Translations under genes and position numbers: made by a program
Notes under the pieces: generated by a model
What the model was told of the DNA's origin: nothing
The model's input: only the letters and a program-made list of their open reading frames with translations
Database searches by the model: none
Shown here: in pieces, positions 55,759 to 63,683 of the stretch
Layout of the letters: each line of letters opens with the position of its first letter
How positions within the stretch are numbered: the first letter of the stretch is position 1
From: an uncultured Ruminococcus sp.
GTDB taxonomy: Bacteria > Bacillota > Clostridia > Oscillospirales > Ruminococcaceae
Reading direction: 5' to 3'
Length of the DNA: 64,000 bases
NCBI GenBank assembly: GCA_934463425.1
Contig: CAKSJP010000011.1
Coordinates: forward strand, 6,690 to 70,689

Positions 55759-57180
55759 ATGAAATACCACATACCAGATGACCTATACTTTAGAATTCAT
55801 CACGTTAGACCACGTTTTAAAAATGATGTGGAAAATGTTCTTGTCTATATGGCAACAGAAATATCTAAGATGAATGAAGCACATAAAGAAAAATTTGCAG
55901 ATCTATTAAACGAAGCAATTCGTCGTTATCCTGGTAATGCAGTTAAAGAATTAAAAACCATCAACAATTGGAGAACCGAAATCTCCTCTTTATTTGGTTT
56001 TCTTGAATACAATGGTGATATCGTAAAGCCTGGAAGAAGGGCAATTGAATTAGCTCAAAAAGAAGATCTGGTTGAGTTTTTCAAATATTATCTTTATAAC
56101 TTTCAGTACCCTGGAGCCCATTTAAAAGTTCAAGAAATTGCTAAACAAATTGGTGCTGGAATTCATTTTAAGCCAGCACAGTATATTTTATCTGTTTTGA
56201 AATATGCCGAGGAAAATACAGGCTCTCGTCAATATCTTACAAAAGCTGAGGCTTGCCATTGTATTTTTAACGATTTACGTTGCACAAGAGATAATGAAGC
56301 ACCTGAAAAAGTTTGGAAGCGTATAATTGAAAATAGAGAGAATGATGTTGAGTATGATGAGACAGGTGATGTTATTCGCTATGCCGGGGATATCCTTGAT
56401 TATATGGAAATAGCCAATTTGCTTATTGTGTATGGTGGAAAGAATTTTTACATAAACAAGTTAGAAAACGAAGCTGTTTTGAAATTTACTAATTCAACTG
56501 AATGGTTTAATCAATATGATAGGTTTATTCAAAATAGATATGCTACATATGAAGAAATAAAAGAATGTTACGATGAGTGGTTTAAATTTGTAAATCGTGA
56601 TATTAAAGAAACTGATTTCGAAACGGACATTCTTGCATTCATTGCAAATGATGTGGAGGAATATCAAGAGTTAAAGAAACAGAGTTATGCACTTTATGAT
56701 AAAATACTCGAAAAATCTGATGTAATTAAAACAAAAGATATTGGAGACATGGGTGAAAGTCTTGTTCATTCGCATGAATGTCAACGTGTGAAAATTGGTG
56801 GACGTGAAGATCTTATTCATCTTATAAAACGCATCCCAACACAATTTGCAGTTGGATACGATATTCAGTCTGTTGAACTGGATGAACGCAAACGCTATAT
56901 AGAAGTAAAAACAACGATTAGTTCTAAGCCATTACATTTTAACAAGGTTCATCTTACGCCAAATGAGTGGAATACAGCAAATACAATGCGAGATAGATAT
57001 TTTGTTTATCGTTTGATGATAAGCAAAACTGAGAAGAAATTGTTTCTTATACAAGACCCTGTTGGATTGTATAAGCGAGACTTAATAGATATGATTCCAA
57101 AAGACGGAGCAGATATAACATTTAGCACAACCAGAGCTGAAGTAGGTAATTTTGAGGAGTTATTAACATGGACAAATTAA
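55759..57180 (+). CDS. Probable restriction endonuclease with DUF3883-type nuclease domain
   Basis: The 473-residue protein lies between two methyltransferases. Residues about 1-320 are helical with no recognised family. The C-terminal domain looks like DUF3883, a PD-(D/E)XK fold: GDMGESLVHSHEC, then GYDIQSVELDERKRYIEVKT (Asp and the ExK catalytic pair), then PNEWNTANTMRDRYFVYRL. This domain is usual in restriction enzymes and other defence nucleases. The ATG at 55759 is chosen for GGAGTGA 9 bp upstream. It overlaps the next gene by 13 bp. The cleavage site cannot be predicted from sequence. Confidence 0.85.
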   Translation: MKYHIPDDLYFRIHHVRPRFKNDVENVLVYMATEISKMNEAHKEKFADLLNEAIRRYPGNAVKELKTINNWRTEISSLFGFLEYNGDIVKPGRRAIELAQKEDLVEFFKYYLYNFQYPGAHLKVQEIAKQIGAGIHFKPAQYILSVLKYAEENTGSRQYLTKAEACHCIFNDLRCTRDNEAPEKVWKRIIENRENDVEYDETGDVIRYAGDILDYMEIANLLIVYGGKNFYINKLENEAVLKFTNSTEWFNQYDRFIQNRYATYEEIKECYDEWFKFVNRDIKETDFETDILAFIANDVEEYQELKKQSYALYDKILEKSDVIKTKDIGDMGESLVHSHECQRVKIGGREDLIHLIKRIPTQFAVGYDIQSVELDERKRYIEVKTTISSKPLHFNKVHLTPNEWNTANTMRDRYFVYRLMISKTEKKLFLIQDPVGLYKRDLIDMIPKDGADITFSTTRAEVGNFEELLTWTN

Positions 57181-58157
57181 AAGTTGCATCCCTTTTTTGT
57201 GGCTGTGGTGGAACTGATGTGGGATTACTTGGCGATTTTACATTTTTAGACAAGTATTATCCGAGCAATAATATGGAAATCGTTTATGCCAACGACATAG
57301 ACGATAATGCTTGTAGGCTTTTTGAAGAAAATTTTGGAATAAAGCCAGATAACAGAGATATTCGAGAAGTTAAATCTGGTGAGATTCCTGACTTTGATAT
57401 TCTTACGGGTGGATTCCCTTGTCAGTCCTTTTCGATAGTAGCTCAGAATCCTAAGCGACTTGGAATTAAAGACGATAGAGGAAAGTTGTTTTTTGAAATG
57501 TGTCGTATTTTGCGTGAAAAACAACCTTTATGCTTTATTGCTGAAAATGTTAAAGGTATTATGTCAGCAAATAAGAAAGAAGCATTTCCTCTAATATTAG
57601 AGGAGTTCGAAAAAAGCGGATATACTATTACACACAAATTGCTGAATTCCGCAAATTATGGTGTCCCTCAAAAACGTGAAAGAGTTATTATTGTTGGATT
57701 CCGTAACGATCTTGGTATTAAATTTGAATTTCCGGATATGCCTATTACTGATGAAAATGAATATGTTTCTCTTGGAAAAGTAATAGAAAATGCGGTTGCT
57801 GAGAAATATTTCTTTAGCGAGAGAGCTGTTCAGGGAATGATGAGAAAGCGTGAAATAATGAATAAAGGAAGGGCACAGGATATTACAAAGCCTTGTAATA
57901 CAGTTGGCTCACACTTAGCAAAGGTTTCTTTAAACAGTACAGATCCTGTTTTAATGGTTAATGGGAGATATAGACGATTTACTCCTCGCGAAGTTGCAAG
58001 AATTCAGTCTTTCCCTGAATCATTTAAGCTTGTCTGTACAGAATCAGTGCAGTATCGTGCTTTAGGTAATGCTATTCCACCAGTTATGTTTTGGTATGTG
58101 GCTAATGAAGCTTATAAAACCATAGATAAGATAGAAGTCATAAGAGGTTCAATATGA
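57168..58157 (+). CDS. DNA (cytosine-5-)methyltransferase 2
   Basis: The 329-residue second C5-methyltransferase has SLFCGCGGTDVGLLG (motif I), TGGFPCQSFSIVAQN (motif IV, catalytic Cys), FIAENVKG (motif VI), GVPQKRERVIIVG (motif VIII) and ARIQSFPESF ... ALGNAIPPVM (motifs IX/X). It differs clearly from the first methyltransferase, so the two probably modify the two strands of an asymmetric site rather than being copies. The start lies inside the nuclease gene and its stop overlaps the ATPase start by 4 bp: tight translational coupling. Confidence 0.94.
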   Translation: MDKLKVASLFCGCGGTDVGLLGDFTFLDKYYPSNNMEIVYANDIDDNACRLFEENFGIKPDNRDIREVKSGEIPDFDILTGGFPCQSFSIVAQNPKRLGIKDDRGKLFFEMCRILREKQPLCFIAENVKGIMSANKKEAFPLILEEFEKSGYTITHKLLNSANYGVPQKRERVIIVGFRNDLGIKFEFPDMPITDENEYVSLGKVIENAVAEKYFFSERAVQGMMRKREIMNKGRAQDITKPCNTVGSHLAKVSLNSTDPVLMVNGRYRRFTPREVARIQSFPESFKLVCTESVQYRALGNAIPPVMFWYVANEAYKTIDKIEVIRGSI

Positions 58158-60751
58158 GTTATATTCAAGACGATGCATTATCATTACTAAAATCTTGGTT
58201 TGATAAGGCAGATAAATGGCAAAAGGACTTATTCTGTCAGATATGGCAAGGGAACGAGGAGATTGAGAAGCTAACTGCCAGAGCTTTTGCTTTAGCAAGA
58301 GTTGAATATCTTGGAGAAAACAGCAAGTTTTCCCCATCAATCACATTTCCATCGACAGTAAAATTTTCAAACGCAAGCAATTGTCCTGTTATATTAAAAA
58401 GTATTTCCGAAGTTCAAGGTGTTGGAGCTTTATCACCGTCAAGACCTTTGGAATTTGGCAATAATCTTACTATCGTGTATGGGGAGAACGGATGCGGCAA
58501 ATCCTCGTATGTCAGGATTTTGAAAAGTGCTGTATCTCCTAAAAATGCAAATGCGATTTTAGGCAATGTATACAAATCTAACTGTCCAAGTCCACAAGCG
58601 ATACTTACATATAGCGATGATGGTGAAGAACACCGAATACATTGGAAACCAAGTTTGAAAAGTACTTGCCCTTTGAATATCTATGACACTTCCGTTGCTA
58701 AACAGTTTGCAGAAGAAAAAAACGAAGTGATATATGAACCACACATATTATCCATACTTTCAATAATTGCGGCAGTATATGAAGACGTAAAAACTAAATT
58801 TGACGAATTAGGGAGGGAGAATTTAGGTCAGCAAACATCTTTGGATAAAGCAATCAGTAATCACAAATTAATAACTGACTATCATGCCTTAAAAACGATT
58901 AAAGCATACGATCAATTTATAGCTGATACTACTTGGGACAAAAGCCAACAAATGCAACTTAGTGCCTTACAAGAAGGGTTACAAAACCAAGATCCGTCCA
59001 AACAGTTAGATGCTTTAAAAGCGCAACAAGACCTTGTGAAGAAACAGTACCAAGCGTTGATTGATCTTATTAATAAAACAGGGGCTAGCTTTAGTGACAA
59101 ATACTTATTACAACGCAAGACACAGATAGATACTAAACAAGAAGCTGACCATTTGATAGAAGAACTAAAAAAAGTATCTATTATAAGCAAAACTGGTTCG
59201 GATAATTGGAAAAAAATGTGGGCTGCTGCCGTCAAGTTTTCTCAGGAATCAACATCAAACAGTTCTGATAATATAATTGTGGGTGGGAAATGTATTTTAT
59301 GTCAGCAAGATATATCTGAAGATGCAAAAACAAGAATTGCTGAATTCTATAAGTATATGACATCAACAGCAATAAAGCAATCAGAAAAAGCACATTCGGT
59401 CTTTAAGAGCACAGTAGATCAGTTGCAAACAGTCTTCACCAGTATCAATATAGAGCAAATAGAGTCAGTATTAAGAGCAAGTAGCGTTGAAGATAATATT
59501 ATTAAACAAATTATTGAGCAGTATAAAGCTATTAAATCAAGATGTAAGTGGCTTTTGGAGTATACTGATGATACGAAAACTTCTATTCCTGTCTCAGCGG
59601 AAATTAAGTCCTTACTGGATGCAAAAGAAAAGCTCTTAACCGATTATTCGGCAAGAACAAAAGCTTTACAAGATATCATTGACAATAGAGAAAAGCAAAT
59701 TGATTTGGTAAATGATTTACTTGCAAGAAAATGGATAAATGAAAACAAACTTGTTCGTAAAAAACATATTCAGATACAATTGGGGTCGTCAAGCTGCGCT
59801 ACCAATGCTCTCACTACAGTCAAAAGAAAACTAACTCAGATTTTGATTACAGATACTTACATTTCAAGATTCGAGGACGAAATGTACTCCATGGACATTA
59901 ATCATAAGATTAAAGTAGAGCTTATTCCCAAAACGGAAAAAGGCAAGGCATATCACCAAGTAGCATTAAGAGGTGCTGTTCAAAAGAAGAAAACAGGCGA
60001 AGTATTAAGTGAAGGCGAATTCAGAGTAGTCTCTTTGGCAGCCTTTCTTGCCGATTTGTCTTCATGGAACAAAATCTTACCCTTTATATTCGATGATCCT
60101 ATTACTTCTCTTGATCATAAATATGAAAAGATGGTTGCTGATAGATTAGTAAAACTATCCGAAAGACGGCAAGTTATTGTATTTACACATAGACTTGCAT
60201 TTGCGCAGCTATTAGTATCAAGCGTAGAAGAATATAATAAAGCACAGTCAGAATTGGAGACACCGAACATAATTAATTGTAAACAAATCGAATTGCGTAA
60301 TAGACCTCTAGGAGAACCAACAGAACCTACATATCACGGAGCATTAAAAATGAAAAGTGCACTTAATAAGGTAAAAAACCGTGATATTGTTTTGCTCAAA
60401 AAACAATATAAAAACGGAGAATACGAAAGCTACGATAATGGCATCAAGTCACTGTGTTCAGATTTTAGGAAGATCGTAGAACAAGGTATTGAAACTGATT
60501 TGCTGTGTAAGATTGTAACTCGTTTTGGATATTCAGTAAATACTCTACGATTAAAGTATCTTTATGCAGTTACACGGAGTGATATCGATTTGTTTAATAA
60601 CATGATGACAAAGTATTCCGCATATGAACACTCCCAATCTACAGAGCGCCCTGTAGAATTGCCTGAATTAAGTGACATTGAAAGAGATGTAGATGATTTA
60701 ATATCATGGTGTGATGATTTTGGCAAACGTCGCAACGAAATTGATAAGTGA
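58154..60751 (+). CDS. Zinc-hook ABC-type ATPase, RloC/PrrC-like guard candidate
   Basis: The 865-residue protein is built like a Rad50/RloC ATPase: N-terminal head with Walker A YGENGCGKSSYVRIL (about residue 111); a coiled coil broken by a CxxC zinc hook, GGKCILCQQDIS (about 379); and a second coiled coil. The C-terminal head has signature VLSEGEFRVVSLAAFL (about 617), Walker B with D-loop PFIFDDPITSLDH and switch VIVFTHRLAF. A further helical domain (about 740-865) holds DFRKIVEQGIE, an Arg-x3-Glu pair, with a His in YSAYEHSQS 54 residues on; this recalls, but does not match in spacing, the Arg-Glu-His set of PrrC/RloC anticodon nucleases. AAGAGGTTCAAT precedes the ATG. Its coupling to the restriction genes suggests a back-up response when restriction fails. 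Confidence 0.85.
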   Translation: MSYIQDDALSLLKSWFDKADKWQKDLFCQIWQGNEEIEKLTARAFALARVEYLGENSKFSPSITFPSTVKFSNASNCPVILKSISEVQGVGALSPSRPLEFGNNLTIVYGENGCGKSSYVRILKSAVSPKNANAILGNVYKSNCPSPQAILTYSDDGEEHRIHWKPSLKSTCPLNIYDTSVAKQFAEEKNEVIYEPHILSILSIIAAVYEDVKTKFDELGRENLGQQTSLDKAISNHKLITDYHALKTIKAYDQFIADTTWDKSQQMQLSALQEGLQNQDPSKQLDALKAQQDLVKKQYQALIDLINKTGASFSDKYLLQRKTQIDTKQEADHLIEELKKVSIISKTGSDNWKKMWAAAVKFSQESTSNSSDNIIVGGKCILCQQDISEDAKTRIAEFYKYMTSTAIKQSEKAHSVFKSTVDQLQTVFTSINIEQIESVLRASSVEDNIIKQIIEQYKAIKSRCKWLLEYTDDTKTSIPVSAEIKSLLDAKEKLLTDYSARTKALQDIIDNREKQIDLVNDLLARKWINENKLVRKKHIQIQLGSSSCATNALTTVKRKLTQILITDTYISRFEDEMYSMDINHKIKVELIPKTEKGKAYHQVALRGAVQKKKTGEVLSEGEFRVVSLAAFLADLSSWNKILPFIFDDPITSLDHKYEKMVADRLVKLSERRQVIVFTHRLAFAQLLVSSVEEYNKAQSELETPNIINCKQIELRNRPLGEPTEPTYHGALKMKSALNKVKNRDIVLLKKQYKNGEYESYDNGIKSLCSDFRKIVEQGIETDLLCKIVTRFGYSVNTLRLKYLYAVTRSDIDLFNNMMTKYSAYEHSQSTERPVELPELSDIERDVDDLISWCDDFGKRRNEIDK

Positions 60752-61023
60752 AATAAACCAGTTGTGTTTAAATAAACAGTTGTTTCTCACATCAAATACA
60801 GCTTCTCTTTATGTATAATTAAAAACAATTCTCAGTCCCTCTTTGTTTCTCAAAACCTGAACCTGACGAACAATATCAGCGGTTACATTTTTTCAGATCA
60901 TCAAGACAACTGACAATACTTCCGTCATTCACAAGTTTATGCGGCCTGTCAGGGCAATGACTCGCTGAAAAATGGACTTGGTATCTGATGAAATCTGTGT
61001 CACGCCAACTAAGTGTACAACCC

Positions 61024-61043
61024 TGGACAACTTTTGGACAACT
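61024..61043 (+). mobile_element. Right attachment site (attR candidate)
   Basis: TGGACAACTTTTGGACAACT, 19 of 20 bases as in the left site at 48508. It lies 270 bp past the end of the ATPase gene. Confidence 0.65.
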
Positions 61044-61299
61044 TAGTTACAGCAACATATAATAAAACGAAGAAAGTTGCAAAAGTTACTTTCTAGTATC
61101 TTAGCGAAAATACTTTGCTTTTAGTGTGTTTTTGATGTGCAATAAAAAAGCTAAAGGGGAATGTTTAAACTCAAAGAGATAATTTTATCCCGTTTGGGAG
61201 TACTGAAAACCACCTGTTTTGCGTTGTTTTTGTCGTTTCGATTTTGCCTAAAATAGGGTGTTATTTAGGCGGTAACTAACACGTAACTAACAAAAAATC

Positions 61300-61332
61300 A
61301 AGGCATCCGTTCTTTGAACGGATGCCTTTTTT
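61300..61332 (+). terminator. Intrinsic terminator
   Basis: AGGCATCCGTTC pairs with GAACGGATGCCT (3-nt loop), then TTTTT. No plus-strand gene ends nearby except the ATPase 550 bp upstream. Confidence 0.8.
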
Positions 61333-61380
61333 GATAAAACATTGTCAAACCTGTAGGCGATATTGAACTGTATATTGTAT

Positions 61381-61412
61381 AAAAAAGCTGAGACCGAAGT
61401 CCCAGCTTTTTC
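61381..61412 (-). terminator. Terminator after the second integrase
   Basis: AAAAAGCTGaGAC with GTCcCAGCTTTTT, 4-nt loop, immediately after the integrase stop codon on the minus strand. Confidence 0.82.
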
Positions 61413-62462
61413 TTATATCTTATTGATCGCCTCTAAAAGCTCTTCCACATTCACGTGTGTATAGACCTTTTCAGTAACCGACATTGCGCCTGAATGTCCT
61501 ACAATCTTCTTTATCAGTGTAGGATTGACATTCTTTGCCGCCATCATAGAAATACAAGTATGGCGTGTATCGTGGGGTTTGTGCGTGCATCCAATGCGTT
61601 TCATGATAGGAGTCCAATAGGAATCATAGTAGTTACGATATGTAAAATGACCTCCATCGGGTGTGTGCAGCAAATACTCACAGCCCTCTTCATACCACTT
61701 TTGGAATATGGGATAGGTCTTGTCATGTATCGGAACCATTCTGATGCCACTGCTGGTCTTGCTATGCACAACGTTGAAACAATGCTCGTCTATGTGAACA
61801 TCCTCACGTTTCAAGTCGAGCAGCTCTGACACACGCACACCGCTGTAGATCAGCATCAGTACGATCTGTGCATAGATATCGTCCTTCTGCATCCAAAGAG
61901 CCTGGATCTCGCCTTCTGTAAACGGCGTGCGATCCATTTTGTTTGGATTCTTGTTCTTGAATTTCTGGATATTCACGTACTGTGAATAGTCCTTGCTGCA
62001 AAGCTCGTACTTCATGGCATAGTCGTACATCTGGTTCAGCAGCACCTTCAATTTACGAAGTGTGGGATAATTCTTTCCGCAGGTGTCTACAACGCTCTGC
62101 AGATCCATCAGTTTCAGATCCTTGAACACTCGGTTATGCAGCGGCTGGCAAGCCTTATAGGATGCCTGATAGCCCTTTACATTCGATTCCGAGATCGTCA
62201 GAAATTTCTCAGATGCCCATTTGTCGAACACCTCAGAAAAAGTGATTTTTGATACCGCAATGTCATATGGATTTTTGTTGTACTCCATAAGCATCTCAAG
62301 ACCTTTTGCTCTTGTCGGAGCATAACCGATGGTAACGCAGACCTGTTTGCACTTGCCGGTTTCCACATCGATCTCCCATCCGACTGTTTTGCGTACGATA
62401 TACGGATTACGTCTTTTGCCGGACAGCTTATAAACTGTGCCAACGCCGTTTCCCAGTTTCAT
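61413..62462 (-). CDS. Tyrosine recombinase of a second element
   Basis: The 349-residue integrase has an N-terminal arm-binding region, a core-binding domain (FSEVFDKWASEKFLTISESN) and a catalytic domain with YSGVRVSELLDL (Arg), HDTRHTCISMM (His-x2-Arg) and VGHSGAMSVTEKVYTHV (His and Tyr nucleophile). It is only distantly similar to the first integrase and belongs to the Tn916/phage-like group. GGGAGA lies 9 bp before the third of three in-frame ATGs (62462), which is used here; 62471 is the longest option. It has its own excisionase upstream. Confidence 0.94.
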   Translation of the reverse strand: MKLGNGVGTVYKLSGKRRNPYIVRKTVGWEIDVETGKCKQVCVTIGYAPTRAKGLEMLMEYNKNPYDIAVSKITFSEVFDKWASEKFLTISESNVKGYQASYKACQPLHNRVFKDLKLMDLQSVVDTCGKNYPTLRKLKVLLNQMYDYAMKYELCSKDYSQYVNIQKFKNKNPNKMDRTPFTEGEIQALWMQKDDIYAQIVLMLIYSGVRVSELLDLKREDVHIDEHCFNVVHSKTSSGIRMVPIHDKTYPIFQKWYEEGCEYLLHTPDGGHFTYRNYYDSYWTPIMKRIGCTHKPHDTRHTCISMMAAKNVNPTLIKKIVGHSGAMSVTEKVYTHVNVEELLEAINKI

Positions 62463-62495
62463 TGGCATCATCTCCCTTCTTTGCCTTAAACAGCT

Positions 62496-62723
62496 TTACA
62501 TCATGTCACTATTGCTCATATCCTTAAAATAGCCGGTCTCCTCCCATACCTTTTTGTCCGAGCAGAAGTAGTTGTATTCGCTGGATCCTTCTTGTTTGAG
62601 GGCATATCCAAATTGAAGGATACGTTTCTGAATGCCAATGCGTATAAACTGCTGGCTCTTGCCGGTTGCTTTTGCGATTTCGGTGATAGGGACATTTCGT
62701 CCAGTAAATTTAGGTGTTTCCAT
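62496..62723 (-). CDS. Excisionase-like protein
   Basis: A 75-residue winged-helix protein (NVPITEIAKATGKSQQFIRI, then LQFGYALKQEGSSEYNYFCS) of the type paired with tyrosine integrases in clostridial elements. AAAAGGAGGAATTTAAC precedes the ATG. It lies 33 bp before the integrase on the same strand, so the two form an int-xis unit. The rest of this second element is missing or decayed. Confidence 0.85.
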   Translation of the reverse strand: METPKFTGRNVPITEIAKATGKSQQFIRIGIQKRILQFGYALKQEGSSEYNYFCSDKKVWEETGYFKDMSNSDMM

Positions 62724-62772
62724 GTTAAATTCCTCCTTTTAGGATATAGCCAGATTATTCTGTCATGACTAT

Positions 62773-62803
62773 AGTATACAACTGAAATAATAGCGCCTGT
62801 CAA
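62773..62803 (-). promoter_or_regulatory. Promoter of xis-int 2, next to an inverted repeat
   Basis: On the minus strand TTGACA (62803-62798), 19-bp spacer, TATACT (62778-62773). GTCAATAGAA (62799-62808) and TTCTATTGAC (62821-62830) form a perfect inverted repeat, so a second TTGACA faces the other way. Confidence 0.6.
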
Positions 62804-62944
62804 TAGAAAAATCATTCTCTTCTATTGACAAGCACTTATAGGTAATGGCGATGATGTTCTCTCCCAAGGAAATGCTGTCAAGCAACTCTGCAGGAACACC
62901 TGGAACCTGGAACAAAAATATAATGTATCCCACTCAATTGTATT

Positions 62945-63073
62945 ATGGCAGAATTATCATCGCAGCCAATTCCTTCTGTAGAGGAATTGACAAGGCTTGC
63001 AAAGCCGCAGTCAAGGACGTGGTGGGGTTTAAGGGGAGGGCAGACGCCAAGCCCTCCCCTTATCATCAAATAA
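62945..63073 (+). pseudogene. Short coding relic of a mobile element
   Basis: A 42-codon frame, MAELSSQPIPSVEELTRLAK continuing through RTWWGLRGGQTPSPPLII, has protein-like composition and resembles C-terminal tails I have seen encoded next to clostridial transposons. There is no ribosome binding site and a stop lies just upstream, so it is probably a remnant. A GGGGAGGGC/GCCCTCCCC hairpin (63033-63059) falls inside its 3' end. The rest of 62724-63141 holds nothing else I can name. Confidence 0.35.
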
Positions 63074-63078
63074 TTTTT

Positions 63079-63119
63079 TGAAAAAATAATTGTCAGAGGT
63101 ACGCAAGGAGCCTCTGACA
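63079..63119 (-). terminator. Terminator after recombinase remnant
   Basis: On the minus strand TGTCAGAGG pairs with CCTCTGACA, 11-nt loop, then ATTATTTTTTC. Confidence 0.75.
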
Positions 63120-63141
63120 TTAAATGTTACACCAGATCATT

Positions 63142-63465
63142 TTATTGATGTTGCTTTAGCCGATAGTAAGAGGAACGGGAGATGTGCAGCTGACCAAGGG
63201 CTTGGGATACAGTGATTTGCTTTGCCTCAACAGCCTGCATCACGATTTCCCAGTTTTCGGGCAGTTCCAGCGTTGGTCGCCCAAACTTGATGTCTTTCTT
63301 TTTCGCCGCATCAATTCCCTCACGCTGTCTGCGTCTGATTTTCAACCGTTCATTTTCCGCAATGCTCCCAAGCACCTCAATCAGAATCGCATTGATCATA
63401 TCCATGACCCACATTTGCTCTGGTGAAAAATCGGTCAATGTAGTTGGAATGTCAAGCTTTTGCAG
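63142..63465 (-). pseudogene. N-terminally truncated serine recombinase (resolvase)
   Basis: The frame reads LQKLDIPTTLTDFSPEQMWV, then VLGSIAENERLKIRRRQREG (end of the resolvase catalytic domain and long helix E), FGRPTLELPENW and a C-terminal HTH (ITVSQALGQLHISRSSYYRL). The first 100 or so residues, including the catalytic Ser, are missing: the homology stops near 63465, where a plus-strand excisionase fragment begins. The ATG at 63438 could start a 98-residue product but it would be inactive. Confidence 0.75.
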
Positions 63466-63558
63466 ACAGGAGAGCTGAAAGGTTTCAAAGAAGGTAACCG
63501 GTATAAGGTGCCGGTTGAGTCAGTGGAGCAGTATGTAGAGATGAGAATGAGAGCATGA
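63451..63558 (+). pseudogene. C-terminal fragment of an excisionase-type HTH protein
   Basis: The plus frame ends VKLLQTGELKGFKEGNRYKV and PVESVEQYVEMRMRA before TGA, the usual end of an HTH_17 excisionase (recognition helix and wing). No start codon or N-terminal half is present. It meets the truncated recombinase head-on, marking a deletion or insertion junction near 63450-63465. Confidence 0.6.
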
Positions 63559-63563
63559 AAAAA

Positions 63564-63597
63564 ACGGTATGTCCTTTTTGTGGGCATACCGTCTCTT
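63564..63597 (+). terminator. Probable terminator
   Basis: ACGGTATGtCC pairs with GGgCATACCGT, 7-nt loop, followed by CTCTTTGTTT. Confidence 0.6.
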
Positions 63598-63616
63598 TGT
63601 TTAGCAAAATAAATTC

Positions 63617-63645
63617 TTGCTTTTTGAAAATTTTTATGGTATGAT
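63617..63645 (+). promoter_or_regulatory. Promoter of the response regulator gene
   Basis: TTGCTT (63617-63622), 17-bp spacer ending TGG, TATGAT (63640-63645), 39 bp before the ATG. Confidence 0.75.
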
Positions 63646-63683
63646 GGAAATAAAGCGAAAAAGAAGTAAGAGGAGCATATTGT

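Larger units (their letters stand above)
48508..61043. mobile_element. Mobilizable integrative element carrying a defence cassette
   Basis: About 12.5 kb between 20-bp direct repeats. It is markedly AT-richer than the flanking chromosome. The backbone (minus strand) is integrase, CHC2 protein, HTH, MobV relaxase and DUF3987 protein; the cargo (plus strand) is an Xre regulator, two 5mC methyltransferases, a nuclease and a zinc-hook ATPase. There is no conjugation (T4SS) module, so it would need a helper. A 15-bp inverted repeat (48573-48587 and 61045-61059) marks both edges. Confidence 0.75.
60752..61412. other. Non-coding junction between two integrated elements
   Basis: The gap of 661 bp holds attR (61024-61043), half of the 15-bp inverted repeat (61045-61059), tandem GTAACTAAC copies (about 61271-61291) and two terminators. 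On the minus strand a short open stretch (about 61010-60872, RDTDFIRYQVHFSASHCPDR and on) could be a gene relic, but I cannot place it. No intact gene is seen. Confidence 0.5.

Noticed and set aside
62845..63081. 78-codon plus-strand frame after the second integrase
   Set aside because: No ribosome binding site and unlikely composition; the shorter frame at 62945-63073 is more protein-like and is listed as a relic.
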